From Niallia circulans (lineage in GTDB: Bacteria > Bacillota > Bacilli > Bacillales > Cytobacillaceae), in contig NZ_RIBP01000001.1 in NCBI RefSeq assembly GCF_007273535.1, forward strand, positions 930,001 to 994,000: a stretch of DNA of 64,000 nucleotides, given 5' to 3'. A model generated the notes under the pieces. The model did not search any database. It saw only the letters and a list, made by a program, of their open reading frames with translations, and was not told the origin of the DNA. Shown in pieces: positions 46,152-55,674 of the stretch. Each line of letters opens with the position of its first letter. Position 1 is the first letter of the stretch. The position numbers were made by a program, and so were the translations under genes.

Positions 46152-46574
46152 ATGAACAAAATTACCAAATCTAAACTTTTTAAAATTCCTGCCACACTTG
46201 CACTAGCAGCTGGAATACTCTATGTAGCACCTGTTACATCTCATGCTGCAGAAGGTGGATGGACTGAAGGCGAAGGTAGCTGGATTTCGGAAAATCCCTC
46301 ACAATTTTCAATTATGGCTACTAAAGTTGCAAAAAAACCACAAAAACATACTGCGTCTTTTAACTATAAAGTACATACTACGTACGTAGCTAAGCAAGTT
46401 GTTGCTCATACAGAATGGAAGGATGCTTACCATTACTCAAGAGCAAGATTTGAAGGATCTTTTGGTCGTGTTGAAGGAGATAGCAAAAGAGTATGGGGAA
46501 CTGGTTCAACCACTGCTAAAAGTGAATATATAGATCCAGTAGCAGTAGTTGCGAAAACTTATTGGGGAAACTAA
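46152..46574 (+). CDS. Secreted bacteriocin-like peptide (lactococcin-972-like)
   Basis: 140 residues. Sec signal peptide (KIPATLALAAGILYVAPVTS, cleavage likely after SHA) and a mature part of about 108 residues starting AEGGWTEGEGSW and ending VAKTYWGN. The Gly/Trp-rich start, Ser/Tyr/His-rich middle and aromatic C-terminus, plus the downstream permease and ABC genes, fit the lactococcin 972 group, though it is longer than lactococcin 972 itself. AAAGAGGT precedes the ATG. Without a motif search the family is a context-supported guess. Confidence 0.55.
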   Translation: MNKITKSKLFKIPATLALAAGILYVAPVTSHAAEGGWTEGEGSWISENPSQFSIMATKVAKKPQKHTASFNYKVHTTYVAKQVVAHTEWKDAYHYSRARFEGSFGRVEGDSKRVWGTGSTTAKSEYIDPVAVVAKTYWGN

Positions 46575-46582
46575 TACCTACC

Positions 46583-46619
46583 AAAAATAGGAAATGGTCT
46601 TTGGCCATTTCCTATTTTT
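46583..46619 (+). terminator. Intra-operon hairpin after the bacteriocin gene
   Basis: AAAAATAGGAAATGG pairs perfectly with its complement around a 7-nt loop and ends in TTTTT. It sits between the peptide gene and the transporter genes, so it would keep peptide mRNA abundant and allow limited read-through. Confidence 0.75.
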
Positions 46620-46635
46620 AGGTAATAATATAAAT

Positions 46636-47585
46636 ATGAAAAAATATTTTATTTTCAACTTAAATTATATACCTATACTTCTAGTCATACATTTATGCAT
46701 TTTATTATTAGCATATTTTGCATCTTATCTAAGCAGTATAAACTTACTTAATAATGGATACATAGATCAACGAGCAATCACATTTATTACCAATGAAAAT
46801 CCTTCTTTTATTATGAAAAATCAAGATAATTCTATATTAATACAATCTCAACAAGACTCTAATAAAGTAAAAAATATCTTATTGGGTGAGAAGGTTTTAT
46901 TACCACCTATAAATTGGATCGAGAACTACAGTGAGATTACCTTAGGAAAAGAGAACGTAGCAATTATCGGGGAAAATGCACAAAAAGAAAACGTGCCAAA
47001 GGATTATGAAATTATTGGAACTTTCAGCTACTTAGACTCCTATAAATTAAATAATGATATTTGGTTAATCTCCCGAGATGGACAGGTTAATGATAAAAAT
47101 GGAAATATTTATATTTTCAATTCACAAAAAGAAGATTCTTATAAACAAATAAGAAAACTTTTAAAAGAAAGATCAATTAAAATTGTTGATACAGAGTCTT
47201 CTGGAACATATACATTAAACTCCAATAAAACCCTTATAAATGCATTAAAGATAGGTTTATTTTTTTAAACAATAATTTTTATTTTTGTTGTTTTTCATTG
47301 GGTCTTTAAAGACAGATTTTTAATCAGAATTCTATATTTAGAAGGGAAAAATATATATATAATTTTACTTACTTTATTACGATTCAAACTTGCTCCACTT
47401 ATATTATTTTCATTCATCTTAGTTATTATTGATTATTCAATTCATAAGTCTTTGAATATTTTTTGGACTACCGAGTGGCTAATAATTTCGAGGCTAATAA
47501 TATTAGTATCTAACTTGTACATACTTTTAATAAGTTTGATTCAAATAATTCATTCTACAGTAAGAAAAGGTGGAAAAAGATTTTG
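46636..47585 (+). pseudogene. Bacteriocin-associated membrane protein, in-frame stop
   Basis: From ATG 46636 the frame gives an N-terminal helix (NYIPILLVIHLCILLLAYFA), a long external domain (~30-200), then a helix broken by TAA at 47266-47268 (ALKIGLFF / TIIFIFVVFHWVF). The same frame goes on through further helices to a TGA at 47583-47585. This suits the bacteriocin-associated integral membrane (DUF1430-type) proteins of lactococcin-972-like operons, thought to give immunity or help export. Nonsense mutation or base error in a T-rich stretch. Confidence 0.6.
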
Positions 47586-48871
47586 AGCGTTCTATGGATA
47601 TTATTTAAACAGAATCGTTTTTTAACTTATTAATGATTCTTATTTCGATATTGTTCTTTTCGTTAGTTTTTATTTTAGTAGTAAATTTAGATCAGGCAAA
47701 TATTGACACTAAAGCAGCTACAAACTTTAAAGATAAGAATCTCTATCAGATTTCAGATCGTCTTTTTGACGATAGAGAGACTGAGTTTTTTTCAAACAAA
47801 GACGGCTTTGATATATTAAGCAACTTTAATAACAAGTTATCTTCTTCATCTATATTTGTTACCTATACAGCAAATTTCCAACCTATTAGCGTTGCAGATT
47901 TTAAAGGCGATAATACGTTTAATCCAAACTATCAATCTGATTTATCTGAACCTAATACTTTTGAATTAGACAATAAAGTTTACTTTGATGTCCTCTCATT
48001 ACAAGTTAATGATTCTGTTTTTGAACTAAATAATCTTCAATTATTAAAGGGAAGAGTATTTTCTCAGAAAGAGTACTTTTATAATAATAATGAGAAAGTA
48101 GTTCCTATTATACTTGGTAGTGACTATGTTGATATTTATAAACTGGATGAGATCATAGATATATTAATTTATAACAAAAAATATAAGGCAAAAGTTATCG
48201 GCTTTTTTTCTACCTCTCAAAAAGTGATGACTTCTAATGATCCTGAAATAATATTGGATAAGTATATGATTTTACCGGCAATACTTTTTAATGAACCTAT
48301 ATCTAATTACCTTCCTCAAGAATTAGAAGAACAAGTTTTTTTCCGAGCAAACTTATTTGCTGTTGCTAATAGTCTTTTACTGACAAAAGATTCACCTTTG
48401 GAATTAAGAAAAAAAGTAGATACTATTTCCGAGCAAACTGGCTTTAAAGACTATGAAATCATCGGAGCTAATGGGTTAGGGATAAATACTATAGTTAAAA
48501 TGACTAAAGCTAATATGAATATGATCTACATAGCTATTGCTGTTATTTTTTGTCTCGCGATACTTACTTATATTTATATTTTACATTTAAAAATCAAAAA
48601 GAATGTAGACACTTATATCGTATTGCTTATTAGCGGGGCTAATATGAAGTATATAAAAGGTAATCTAAGTATTGAGTTTCTTCTAATTAACATTATTGGT
48701 ATTTTTGTACCGCTAATCCTTTTCTTATTTATATCCATGAATTCATGGATATTTATTGTAAATTTTTTATTTGTTAGTGTTGTATTCTTATTAATAATTA
48801 TATTCGTAATTAAGATAATGATTGATAGAGTATTTAAAAAGGTTAATATAGTTCAACATCTAAAGGGGTAA
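47584..48871 (+). pseudogene. FtsX/MacB-like permease, frameshift near the start
   Basis: Translation should start at TTG 47584 (AAGGTGG upstream, overlapping the previous stop) as LSVLWILFKQNRF. A T6 run at about 47618 is one T short of keeping frame with the long part (NLLMILISILFFSLVFILVV ... VFKKVNIVQHLKG). One N-terminal helix, a large external domain (~30-290) and three C-terminal helices (e.g. MNMIYIAIAVIFCLAILTYI) give the topology of an FtsX-type permease. It ends 5 nt before the ATPase gene. Confidence 0.65.
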
Positions 48872-48875
48872 ATCT

Positions 48876-49544
48876 ATGTCTAGAATAGTTTTAAAGAATA
48901 TTAAAAAATCTTTTAAAAAGACAGATATTCTCAATGATATTAACTTAACTGTCAAGTCTGGAGAAATGGTTGCTATAAAAGGTAAAAGTGGAATTGGAAA
49001 AAGCACATTATTAAACATCATAGCAGGCCTTGAAAAACCTAATGCAGGATCCTACACGCTTGAAGATATTGAGATGACAGGCAAAAATCTTAATCAATTG
49101 GCTTCTATACGTGGAACAAAAATCGGATATATATCACAGTTTAGTCCGATGATTCCAAAATTAACTGCATTTCAAAATATCTATCTACCTCTAAGTCTCA
49201 ATAAAAAAAGTAAGGAATTAGAAGCGTCTATAGAAAAAGAAATCACAGAGATTTGCGAACTATTCGATATTAATCTTTTATTGGATAAGGATATTAAGAA
49301 ATTATCTGGTGGAGAAATCCAGCGAGTAGGAATTGTTCGATCTGTAATAAACAATCCCAAAGTAATAATTGCAGATGAACCAACAGGATCCTTAGATGAT
49401 GATACAGCATTAACGGTTTTAGAGTTTTTTAAACAAATGGCTTCCAAGGGTAAAACTATAATAATAGCAACCCACAGTCAGGTGGTAGCCGAGCAATGTG
49501 ATACTATATATCATTTAACAAAAAGTGGACTCCAACAAGAATAA
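48876..49544 (+). CDS. ABC transporter ATP-binding protein of bacteriocin type
   Basis: 222 residues. Walker A GKSGIGKST, Q-loop YISQFSP, signature LSGGEIQRVG, Walker B VIIADEPTGSLD and the switch His in IATHSQ are all intact. It belongs to the LolD/MacB-like group, near the putative lactococcin-972 exporters. It is coupled to the upstream permease (4-nt gap) and is the last gene before a strong terminator. Likely role: self-immunity or export of the peptide at 46152. Confidence 0.85.
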   Translation: MSRIVLKNIKKSFKKTDILNDINLTVKSGEMVAIKGKSGIGKSTLLNIIAGLEKPNAGSYTLEDIEMTGKNLNQLASIRGTKIGYISQFSPMIPKLTAFQNIYLPLSLNKKSKELEASIEKEITEICELFDINLLLDKDIKKLSGGEIQRVGIVRSVINNPKVIIADEPTGSLDDDTALTVLEFFKQMASKGKTIIIATHSQVVAEQCDTIYHLTKSGLQQE

Positions 49545-49596
49545 TTTTACTTAATGCGAATTTTTTCCTTTGCTAAAATACGATTACTAATAACAT

Positions 49597-49643
49597 AATG
49601 AGCCAATAAGAATAATATTCCTTATTATTCTTATTGGCTCATT
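49597..49643 (+). terminator. Strong hairpin terminator of the bacteriocin operon
   Basis: Two 21-bp perfect arms (starting AATGAGCCAATAAG) around a 5-nt loop. Tail ATTTATCTATTC is only moderately T-rich. Confidence 0.65.
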
Positions 49644-50186
49644 TATCTATTCTTCATTACACTAGAACTAGTTTCAGAAATTTGCTTTATTCTATTCTCT
49701 ATCATTTCAAAAATCCATATTTAAATACCCAAAATCGATTTATTTTAATAAAGTGGGATACTGCTAAAAAAAGAGAAGTTTTATATTTTCTGCTCTTTAA
49801 GTTGTACAGGATATCTTCCTTTAATTTTATCCAATTTAGTTCATTGAAGACGGAACCATAAGTATTGATTATTAAAACAGAAGCTGTGCTAGCACATGGT
49901 TTATTTCCAATATTTAGCTAGAAATAGACAAATAAAGATTATGCTACTATTTTCCAGTAAATCCGGCAGAATTGCAGCCTAATAAAACATGGTCACTAAG
50001 CAATACAAAATTTTATTCTTTTTTTTAAATTACTCCTTGGAAGATAAAAAATGCTATCAGACTTTACAATTGACTTTTATAGTGTTTATAAATTAATAAT
50101 ACACAAAGGTATTTATTTAAAAATAGAATGTTAATGCAGGCAATTAAACCAGTTTTAATTAAAGTGGACGTGAATCATTATTTTAC
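49644..50186. other. Intergenic, no gene seen
   Basis: AT-rich. A plus-strand frame at 49634-49861 has no ribosome site and no family pattern, so it is not called. Confidence 0.4.
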
Positions 50187-50228
50187 AAAAAAAGAACCGC
50201 AAAGTTTATACTTACGGTTCTTTTTTAT
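50187..50228 (-). terminator. Rho-independent terminator
   Basis: AAGAACCG and CGGTTCTT pair around a 15-nt loop with T runs on both sides. It closes the secreted-protein gene at 50250. Confidence 0.75.
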
Positions 50229-50249
50229 TAAAACTAGTAAAATATACTT

Positions 50250-50942
50250 TTAATTTGTAAACTTTCCATCTGTTTTACTAACTATAGTATTAGTTGCTGC
50301 TGTAGATTTTCCTTCATCAACTATAAAAGCATCGATTTTCATTTTTGCTGACTTACCAAAGTGAGGTACTGATTTTTTACTTAAGACTTTTGTTGTTCCC
50401 TGTTTAACTTTCGCTACAGAAAAATATGAACTATATTGAAGAATATATGTAGAGCTACCAGGAACCACTGAGTATCCTTTTACATAACCAGCAATTTGAT
50501 CAATGGTAGTAAGTGGAACATAATTTATTACATGAGGCTGCGCAGAAAATCTCGTTGAACTACGAGAATAGCTTTCAAAACCAACTGCTCCTAATCCAAA
50601 CGAAATTGCTCTAGCTTGTATTTTTGGTTGTACATCTTCAATATCAGTAGAAATATCAGATAGATTTAATTCATCTAATATTTCTACTACATTTACTTCT
50701 AAATTTGGATTTTCTTCCAACTCTTCATTTGCTTTATTAACTATCTCTTCGTATTCTTCTTCTGTCGCTGCTCTTAAATCTTCTGGATTATAATTGTAAT
50801 GCCTATCAATAAGTGTATTTATTTCTATTTGATTCAATTCTGATAATACTTCATTTTCCTCGCTTGCAAATGCTAGAGTAGGCATCAAAAGTGTAAATGC
50901 CAAAGTTAATCCTGCTAAAGATTTCTTATAAGAAAATTTCAT
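50250..50942 (-). CDS. Secreted protein with acidic pro-region, unknown
   Basis: 230 residues. Sec signal peptide (KSLAGLTLAFTLLMPTLAFA), an acidic stretch (~27-105: EEYEEIVNKANEELEENPNL), then a Ser/Tyr/Lys-rich neutral to basic part (~108-230: AISFGLGAVGFESYSRSSTR; KVKQGTTKVLSKKSVPHFGK). The acidic-then-basic order is that of a pro-protein cleaved after QARA or similar. Good start signals (AGGAGG before ATG) and its own terminator. I do not recognise a family; a secreted antagonistic factor is possible. Confidence 0.65.
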   Translation of the reverse strand: MKFSYKKSLAGLTLAFTLLMPTLAFASEENEVLSELNQIEINTLIDRHYNYNPEDLRAATEEEYEEIVNKANEELEENPNLEVNVVEILDELNLSDISTDIEDVQPKIQARAISFGLGAVGFESYSRSSTRFSAQPHVINYVPLTTIDQIAGYVKGYSVVPGSSTYILQYSSYFSVAKVKQGTTKVLSKKSVPHFGKSAKMKIDAFIVDEGKSTAATNTIVSKTDGKFTN

Positions 50943-51020
50943 TTGTTTCCTCCTAAAATATAAAAATAGTAAAAAAGTAACATTTCATATTTTAACATCA
51001 TAGGAAGAAAGTAGCAATAT

Positions 51021-51560
51021 TTATATTCTATCGTTATTCATTAATTTGTCGATTTCTTCTTTTGATAATACATTTCCAGTATCCTTGGTGTTTATATTTT
51101 GGAAATATTTATTAAATTCTTCATTTGAAATTATTGTATTTCTCTGTTCATTAAATAGGAGTATATCTAAAGATTTATTGATTAAAGTAATGTCCTCTTC
51201 AGTTCCTTCTTGTTTAAGAATTTTTTCAACAAACATAAGATACTCTTCATAGTCACAATTACTTAGATAGAAAAAGTATTCCATGCAAATGTATATTAGT
51301 TTCAAATCTTCACTAGTTAAAGAAGCATCTTTAATAAACTCTATTCTTTTTAATTCTAGTAAAGATTTCATGTTTTCATATTCCATACCGTCACTTATTA
51401 ATTCTAGCCCATGGCTAATAGTGCTCTGGATTATGGAATCAAAGTTTGTTATGTTTGCTTTTTGAGCTGTAGCAAAGAAGCCAGTCATACGAGCTTGGTA
51501 CATAAGATAATTAAAATTATGAAATGTATTAATTAATTTTTGAGAATAGGTTAGCATCAT
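51021..51560 (-). CDS. Cytosolic helical protein beside the secreted protein, unknown
   Basis: About 179 residues from ATG 51560 (AGGAG 5 nt upstream; the TTG at 51581 lies before it). Mostly helical (YSQKLINTFHNFNYLMYQAR; LKLIYICMEYFFYLSNCDYE), ending VLSKEEIDKLMNNDRI, which recalls the LSxxEIDxL tail motif of FliM-type peptides. It lies 78 nt upstream of the secreted protein gene in the same direction. It could be an immunity or regulatory partner. No family recognised. Confidence 0.6.
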   Translation of the reverse strand: MMLTYSQKLINTFHNFNYLMYQARMTGFFATAQKANITNFDSIIQSTISHGLELISDGMEYENMKSLLELKRIEFIKDASLTSEDLKLIYICMEYFFYLSNCDYEEYLMFVEKILKQEGTEEDITLINKSLDILLFNEQRNTIISNEEFNKYFQNINTKDTGNVLSKEEIDKLMNNDRI

Positions 51561-51581
51561 GTATTTCTCCTGTTCTTGCAA

Positions 51582-52431
51582 TTATTTGAATAGTACTTTT
51601 AACATTGTAACTCGTGATATTAAGGATTAACTTTACCCTATAAAAACTAAAACAGCTCCTTTTTACGATTGGTTAGCATCTTAGCACTCTATCTGATTCT
51701 AAGTAACGCCTTCCCAAAACTATATCATAAACTAAAACTAATAATATTTATAAAGAATCTTTTTTTCACCATTGTTTCATTCCTAATTTCTTTAACTTAT
51801 ATTATTATCTACTGAGAAAAATATCCAAAATCTCAAACGCAGAGCTATACATCAAATATAATTAAATCCTATCGACATTATACACCTTTTTCCATTTTTA
51901 AGTTAACCTTAACTCCCTCAATAAACAAACACTTATCTTCTAAATACTCAGTTTTAAGCGGTAAATGAGCGTTAATTCTTCTTAGATTAATTAATTCGCA
52001 AAGAAAAAACCGTCTAATCCCATATATATTAGTGGTTTCGGCGGTCTCTTTACATATTTTATTAAACGTTAATAAGAATTTAACGCAGACTTTAAGGTTT
52101 ATATAATTATTGTTAATACTTCTTCTCTTGTTTATATTAGTAAACTTCACATTTTTTTGTTAGTCGTTTAGGTTACCCTTTGTGTAACATATCCATTCAT
52201 TTAGGTAGTTACTATTGGCAAAAATCAAAATCTTTGACAATTCTCTGTGGAGCTTAGAATAACCTGGTAAAGCAATAACTCAAGGGGCGCTGCAGTATAA
52301 ATAAGACCAGATGTAATTATCTCAGTTCGTTCACTAACACCACCGATGATTTTGTGTGATTATACAGTATGTAATCTGTTATAAGACAATCCACCCTTGA
52401 CATATGTTGTATTTATAAAGGAGGGATAAAT
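51582..52431. other. Long intergenic region with a degenerate repeat
   Basis: About 850 bp. Positions ~51955-52035 (GTAAATGAGCGTTAATTCTT ... CCGTCTAATCCCATATAT) recur in diverged form at ~54660-54770. No supported gene. A TTGACA at 52397 may drive the gene at 52432. Confidence 0.45.
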
Positions 52432-53226
52432 GTGACAGAGATTAAAATTATTGCTTCGCAGATAACAGAAGTTTTGATGCAAACTCAACTGATAGAAGGA
52501 AAAAGCAGATTATTAAAATATTATTCTTTTTTTCATTGTTTAGAAGGAAAACCTGTTATTGAACTAATAGGCGATAACAACTTCAGGTTAATTACTTACC
52601 ATGAAAATTACGAATTTTACAGTAAATATAAACCTAATATTCCTTTTGATTGCATAGTGAAAATATTTAATACTAATGCTGACCGGTATCTTGAACTCCT
52701 TAAACAGCTTTTTCATGGAAAGGCTCGATCGTCCTTTAACAATAAGTATATTATTATTGATATTTTACTCTTAAGTTTATCCCCTAAAGAAATTGCTACT
52801 AAAATTGGGGTTACCATAACAGAAATTCAAAAATATATTTTTGCCGATAAATATAAAGAGTACCTAGAATTTGCAATGAAAATTAACAAAAGAACTATCA
52901 TGGAGGATGTAATTAAATATTTCAATTCAAAAAATATCTTTAAGGAAACAACCAAGAAATATTTATTAGAATTAGTGATTAGTCAGAATTCAGCACTGCA
53001 ATTAACTCGTAACAAATGGATTATTATTAAATGGGTATTAGAAAGAATAAGTAATAAATTTATTCTTCTGCAGGCTAATGATCAGATAGAGATACTAATT
53101 GAAATTTATCCATCTGGTATGAATGTTCTTAACAATCATTTTAGCCTCCGTTGTGACCAATTTTTAATGCGTGATAATTTATATAATAATGGAGATGATT
53201 TTTATCAGCCACCTCCTATTCATTAA
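52432..53226 (+). CDS. Unknown 264-residue protein with possible HTH
   Basis: GTG 52432 has GGAGGG 6 nt upstream, and TTGACA lies 35 nt before the start. Residues ~115-150 (LLSLSPKEIATKIGVTITEI, QKYIFADKYKEYLE) look like a helix-turn-helix as in ParB/KorB-type or sigma-like regulators. The rest is helical, and the C-terminus is polar (NNGDDFYQPPPIH). No family recognised. Its place inside the putative mobile segment suggests a regulator or maintenance protein of that segment. Confidence 0.6.
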   Translation: MTEIKIIASQITEVLMQTQLIEGKSRLLKYYSFFHCLEGKPVIELIGDNNFRLITYHENYEFYSKYKPNIPFDCIVKIFNTNADRYLELLKQLFHGKARSSFNNKYIIIDILLLSLSPKEIATKIGVTITEIQKYIFADKYKEYLEFAMKINKRTIMEDVIKYFNSKNIFKETTKKYLLELVISQNSALQLTRNKWIIIKWVLERISNKFILLQANDQIEILIEIYPSGMNVLNNHFSLRCDQFLMRDNLYNNGDDFYQPPPIH

Positions 53227-53250
53227 TAAATTAAAAATAACTTTTTTTAT

Positions 53251-53466
53251 CTAATTATATTCATACTTCAGAAATTCTATCAATTTGAATTCAAATTTTT
53301 TTAAATCTGTGCTTCTATTCACTGTCAATTTGATTGATATTCTTCCTTGAAGTCGAGTGAAAAATTTATATGCTACTTGCAAGCTATTCCTAAGTGAATT
53401 ATTAGGAAGCCTAATACACATATCTACTAATGTGCTCTCTTGAATTCGAATATGATTATACTTCAT
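53251..53466 (-). CDS. Doubtful small protein
   Basis: 71 residues with plausible composition (RLPNNSLRNSLQVAYKFFTR) but the ribosome site AAAGGAT is almost directly against the ATG. It may be the tail of a lost gene. Confidence 0.25.
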   Translation of the reverse strand: MKYNHIRIQESTLVDMCIRLPNNSLRNSLQVAYKFFTRLQGRISIKLTVNRSTDLKKFEFKLIEFLKYEYN

Positions 53467-53540
53467 ATCCTTTGAAATTAGCCATGTTTATCCCCCATAA
53501 GAATAGCTAATTAATATAATTTCTATTACAATAATGATTT

Positions 53541-53850
53541 TCCTTCTTCATCACAACTACACTGATTGTGACAACATAAGCAAGTCTCTTTTCAGTTATT
53601 ACAGGAATGCTGCCCTGTTTCTTCTGTAAGCCAGTTTTTAATTTGTGATGGAAACGCTAACCTGTTTGTAAAATAAAAAGAGCTGCTCTTAGCAGCTGAA
53701 TCCTTTACACCTTGTACTCATATTAAATTAATATTCTAACTCTACTTTTGTATAACTACTTTATAGAGATTATTCTTCCCCTATTCTGCCATGTCTGTGG
53801 CACAAGAAAGGTTATATTCATTTGGTACAGAGAATAAAGCTGTACTTTGG
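53541..53850. repeat. Dispersed intergenic repeats, copies D and E
   Basis: Two related stretches. 53541-53635 has GTGACAACATAAG, CAGTTATTACAGGAATGCTG and CCCTGTTTCTTCTGTAAG. 53773-53850 is a degenerate copy (TGTGGCACAAGAAAG, TTTGGTACAGAGAATAAAGC). Between them is a hairpin-rich spacer without a gene. Confidence 0.5.
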
Positions 53851-53921
53851 ATAAATTGGCTTACCACAAAGAAATGTCCATCATTCTTGGATTAATGCAT
53901 CTATTTACAAAATAAACTGTT

Positions 53922-54545
53922 TTATTTTGTAATTCTAAGTTCTAATTTAACATTCTCCAACTTTCCAACTAATTTCTTTGCTAATCCATATGGAAATTCT
54001 TTTACTATGATAAAGGGAAGGTTTTTTGATTCCTCTAGTAAATCGGCTACTGAAATGTCTAGTCTAAAGTATCTTTTAATTTTTAGTAGATCCATTAATT
54101 CACCATCACAAGTGTCTATTAAAACTACTTCGCAATTTTTAGACCAGTTGATATCAATTTCAGTTTCATCTGAGCTAATTAAGAAACCACTTTGAACCCA
54201 TTTAGTAAAATCTGAAGTAATCAAATGAGCATGTTCTGGAGCCATATCCCCACCATCAACTATTAAAACCCTTTTCTCCTTTTCACCTTGGTGCATAAGA
54301 AATACTCTGCCACCGCCATCGTCACCAATTGCAATATACCCCTATGCATATACTTGTGTCTCCCAAGTTTCATTTCTCTCCATTATATCTTGTGTACCAT
54401 AGATTAATATCCTTTCATCAATAGATAAACCATTATTAACTCTTAGTAAATCCTTATAAGAATTAGGTAATCTGATCTTCATCTTTTCTTCAATAATTGA
54501 AATTTCCCTTTCATTTGTTGGGGGCATTAACATTTCATCACTCAT
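53922..54545 (-). pseudogene. SMI1/KNR4 (SUKH) immunity-type gene with premature TAG
   Basis: One frame of ~207 codons is split by TAG at 54342-54344. N-terminal part: REISIIEEKMKIRLPNSYKD, LLRVNNGLS (SUKH start). After the stop: GYIAIGDDGGGRVFLMHQGE, KRVLIVDGGDMAPEHAHLIT, WVQSGFLI. A C-terminal extension (LLKIKRYFRLDISVADLLEE, LAKKLVGKLENVKLELRI) recalls the L7/L12 C-terminal fold seen on some SUKH proteins. SUKH proteins neutralise diverse toxins. No toxin is adjacent. Confidence 0.7.
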
Positions 54546-54883
54546 GCTTTGAATCCTCTTTCACTAGGTATTTCTTTATGTAATTATTCTTTGTTCTTAT
54601 TTAACATTCCTTCCTTAATAAAGAAACACTTCTCTCTTTATTATAGGGTTTCACGCAGTAAATGAGCGTTAAATCCTAAAACAAGCGTTAATCCTTCTTA
54701 ACCTTAAATATGGTATAAAAAGAAAACGGCTAATCCCTTATATATCAAAGGTTTTAACCGTTTATAATTAGAAATCTATGAAGCGTTAATATGTATTATA
54801 CGAATCGTTGTTCTTTTTTAATATGGAATTCTGTATCCCAGAGTAGACCCATTGATTTAAAATTAAGGAATTAAGATTCATAT
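54546..54883. other. Intergenic with a degenerate repeat
   Basis: About 340 bp holding the second copy of the GTAAATGAGCGTTAA / GGCTAATCCC repeat (54660-54770) and a TATTATACGAATCGTTGTTC string that recurs at 57.3 kb. No gene. Confidence 0.45.
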
Positions 54884-55477
54884 TCAGATGAATTCTGGTA
54901 TTATTTTCCGAATCTCCTGCTCATTATGGTTAACACTTGCTAACCATATATCAACTAATTTCACCCCATCAATTAATTCCACATTAATCCCTTTAGCATA
55001 TGCACGAGCAGCAGATGTAAATGATCCAGTTGTAATCACATAACCTCTTTGTGCATTTCGCTTAACCATATTTGAATGCACTAAAGCTATTGGTTCATAG
55101 GATAAGTCACCTTGGTAACATTTAACCTGTCCTAAATACAGTTTATCATTTACTGTCTGTTCAAAGTCAACACCGTAATCACCAGAAGCCCTTGATACCC
55201 ATGTTGATCCGCCTTTAGATTTTTCAAACACATCTGCTACAAATCTTTCGAATTGTAACGGATCTTGTTTTATGTAGATAGAAGAGTATTTAGGAGTATC
55301 ATCATTTTCCTTTTTAAATCTTAAATATAGACCCATTGCTAAAGTCTTTTTAATTTCATCACTTGAATTTAAATGATTTACCACTAGAGATACTTTGTAT
55401 TCATTGTTTCTTTTTGTAAACAAGTAATGAATAAATGCCATAACCAAGACTATTCCAGCGATTAATTCTATTGCTAT
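54884..55477 (-). CDS. Membrane-anchored Mrr-like restriction endonuclease
   Basis: About 197 residues. An N-terminal helix (IELIAGIVLVMAFIHYLF) is followed by a charged linker and an Mrr-type PD-(D/E)XK domain (PLQFERFVADVFEKSKGGST, GDYGVDFEQ, LYLGQVKCYQGDL; nuclease Asp and Q-x-K). The best ribosome site (GGAG, 55487-55490) points to ATA at 55477; the first standard start is TTG 55447, which would cut the helix. Function: methyl-dependent or invader DNA cleavage near the membrane, inferred from the fold. Confidence 0.78.
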   Translation of the reverse strand: MAIELIAGIVLVMAFIHYLFTKRNNEYKVSLVVNHLNSSDEIKKTLAMGLYLRFKKENDDTPKYSSIYIKQDPLQFERFVADVFEKSKGGSTWVSRASGDYGVDFEQTVNDKLYLGQVKCYQGDLSYEPIALVHSNMVKRNAQRGYVITTGSFTSAARAYAKGINVELIDGVKLVDIWLASVNHNEQEIRKIIPEFI

Positions 55478-55674
55478 CCTATATCACTCCTTTTTTCAAG
55501 GATAGACAATAAATAGTCTGAATATACAAATAATCATGTAACTGATTAATGGTTCCTAATTTTTTTACTCAACTTAATATATAATAATATGGATAACAAA
55601 ATTGACCTTTCAACTATCGTCCTTTTTCCTGTTTATGATATGATAATATCAACTTAATAATAGGAGGTGCAATT

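Noticed and set aside
49634..49861. Plus-strand 75-residue frame
   Set aside because: It begins inside the terminator hairpin and has no ribosome site or family pattern.
51878..52150. Minus-strand 90-residue frame
   Set aside because: Composition is random-like, with no ribosome site; it overlaps the degenerate repeat.
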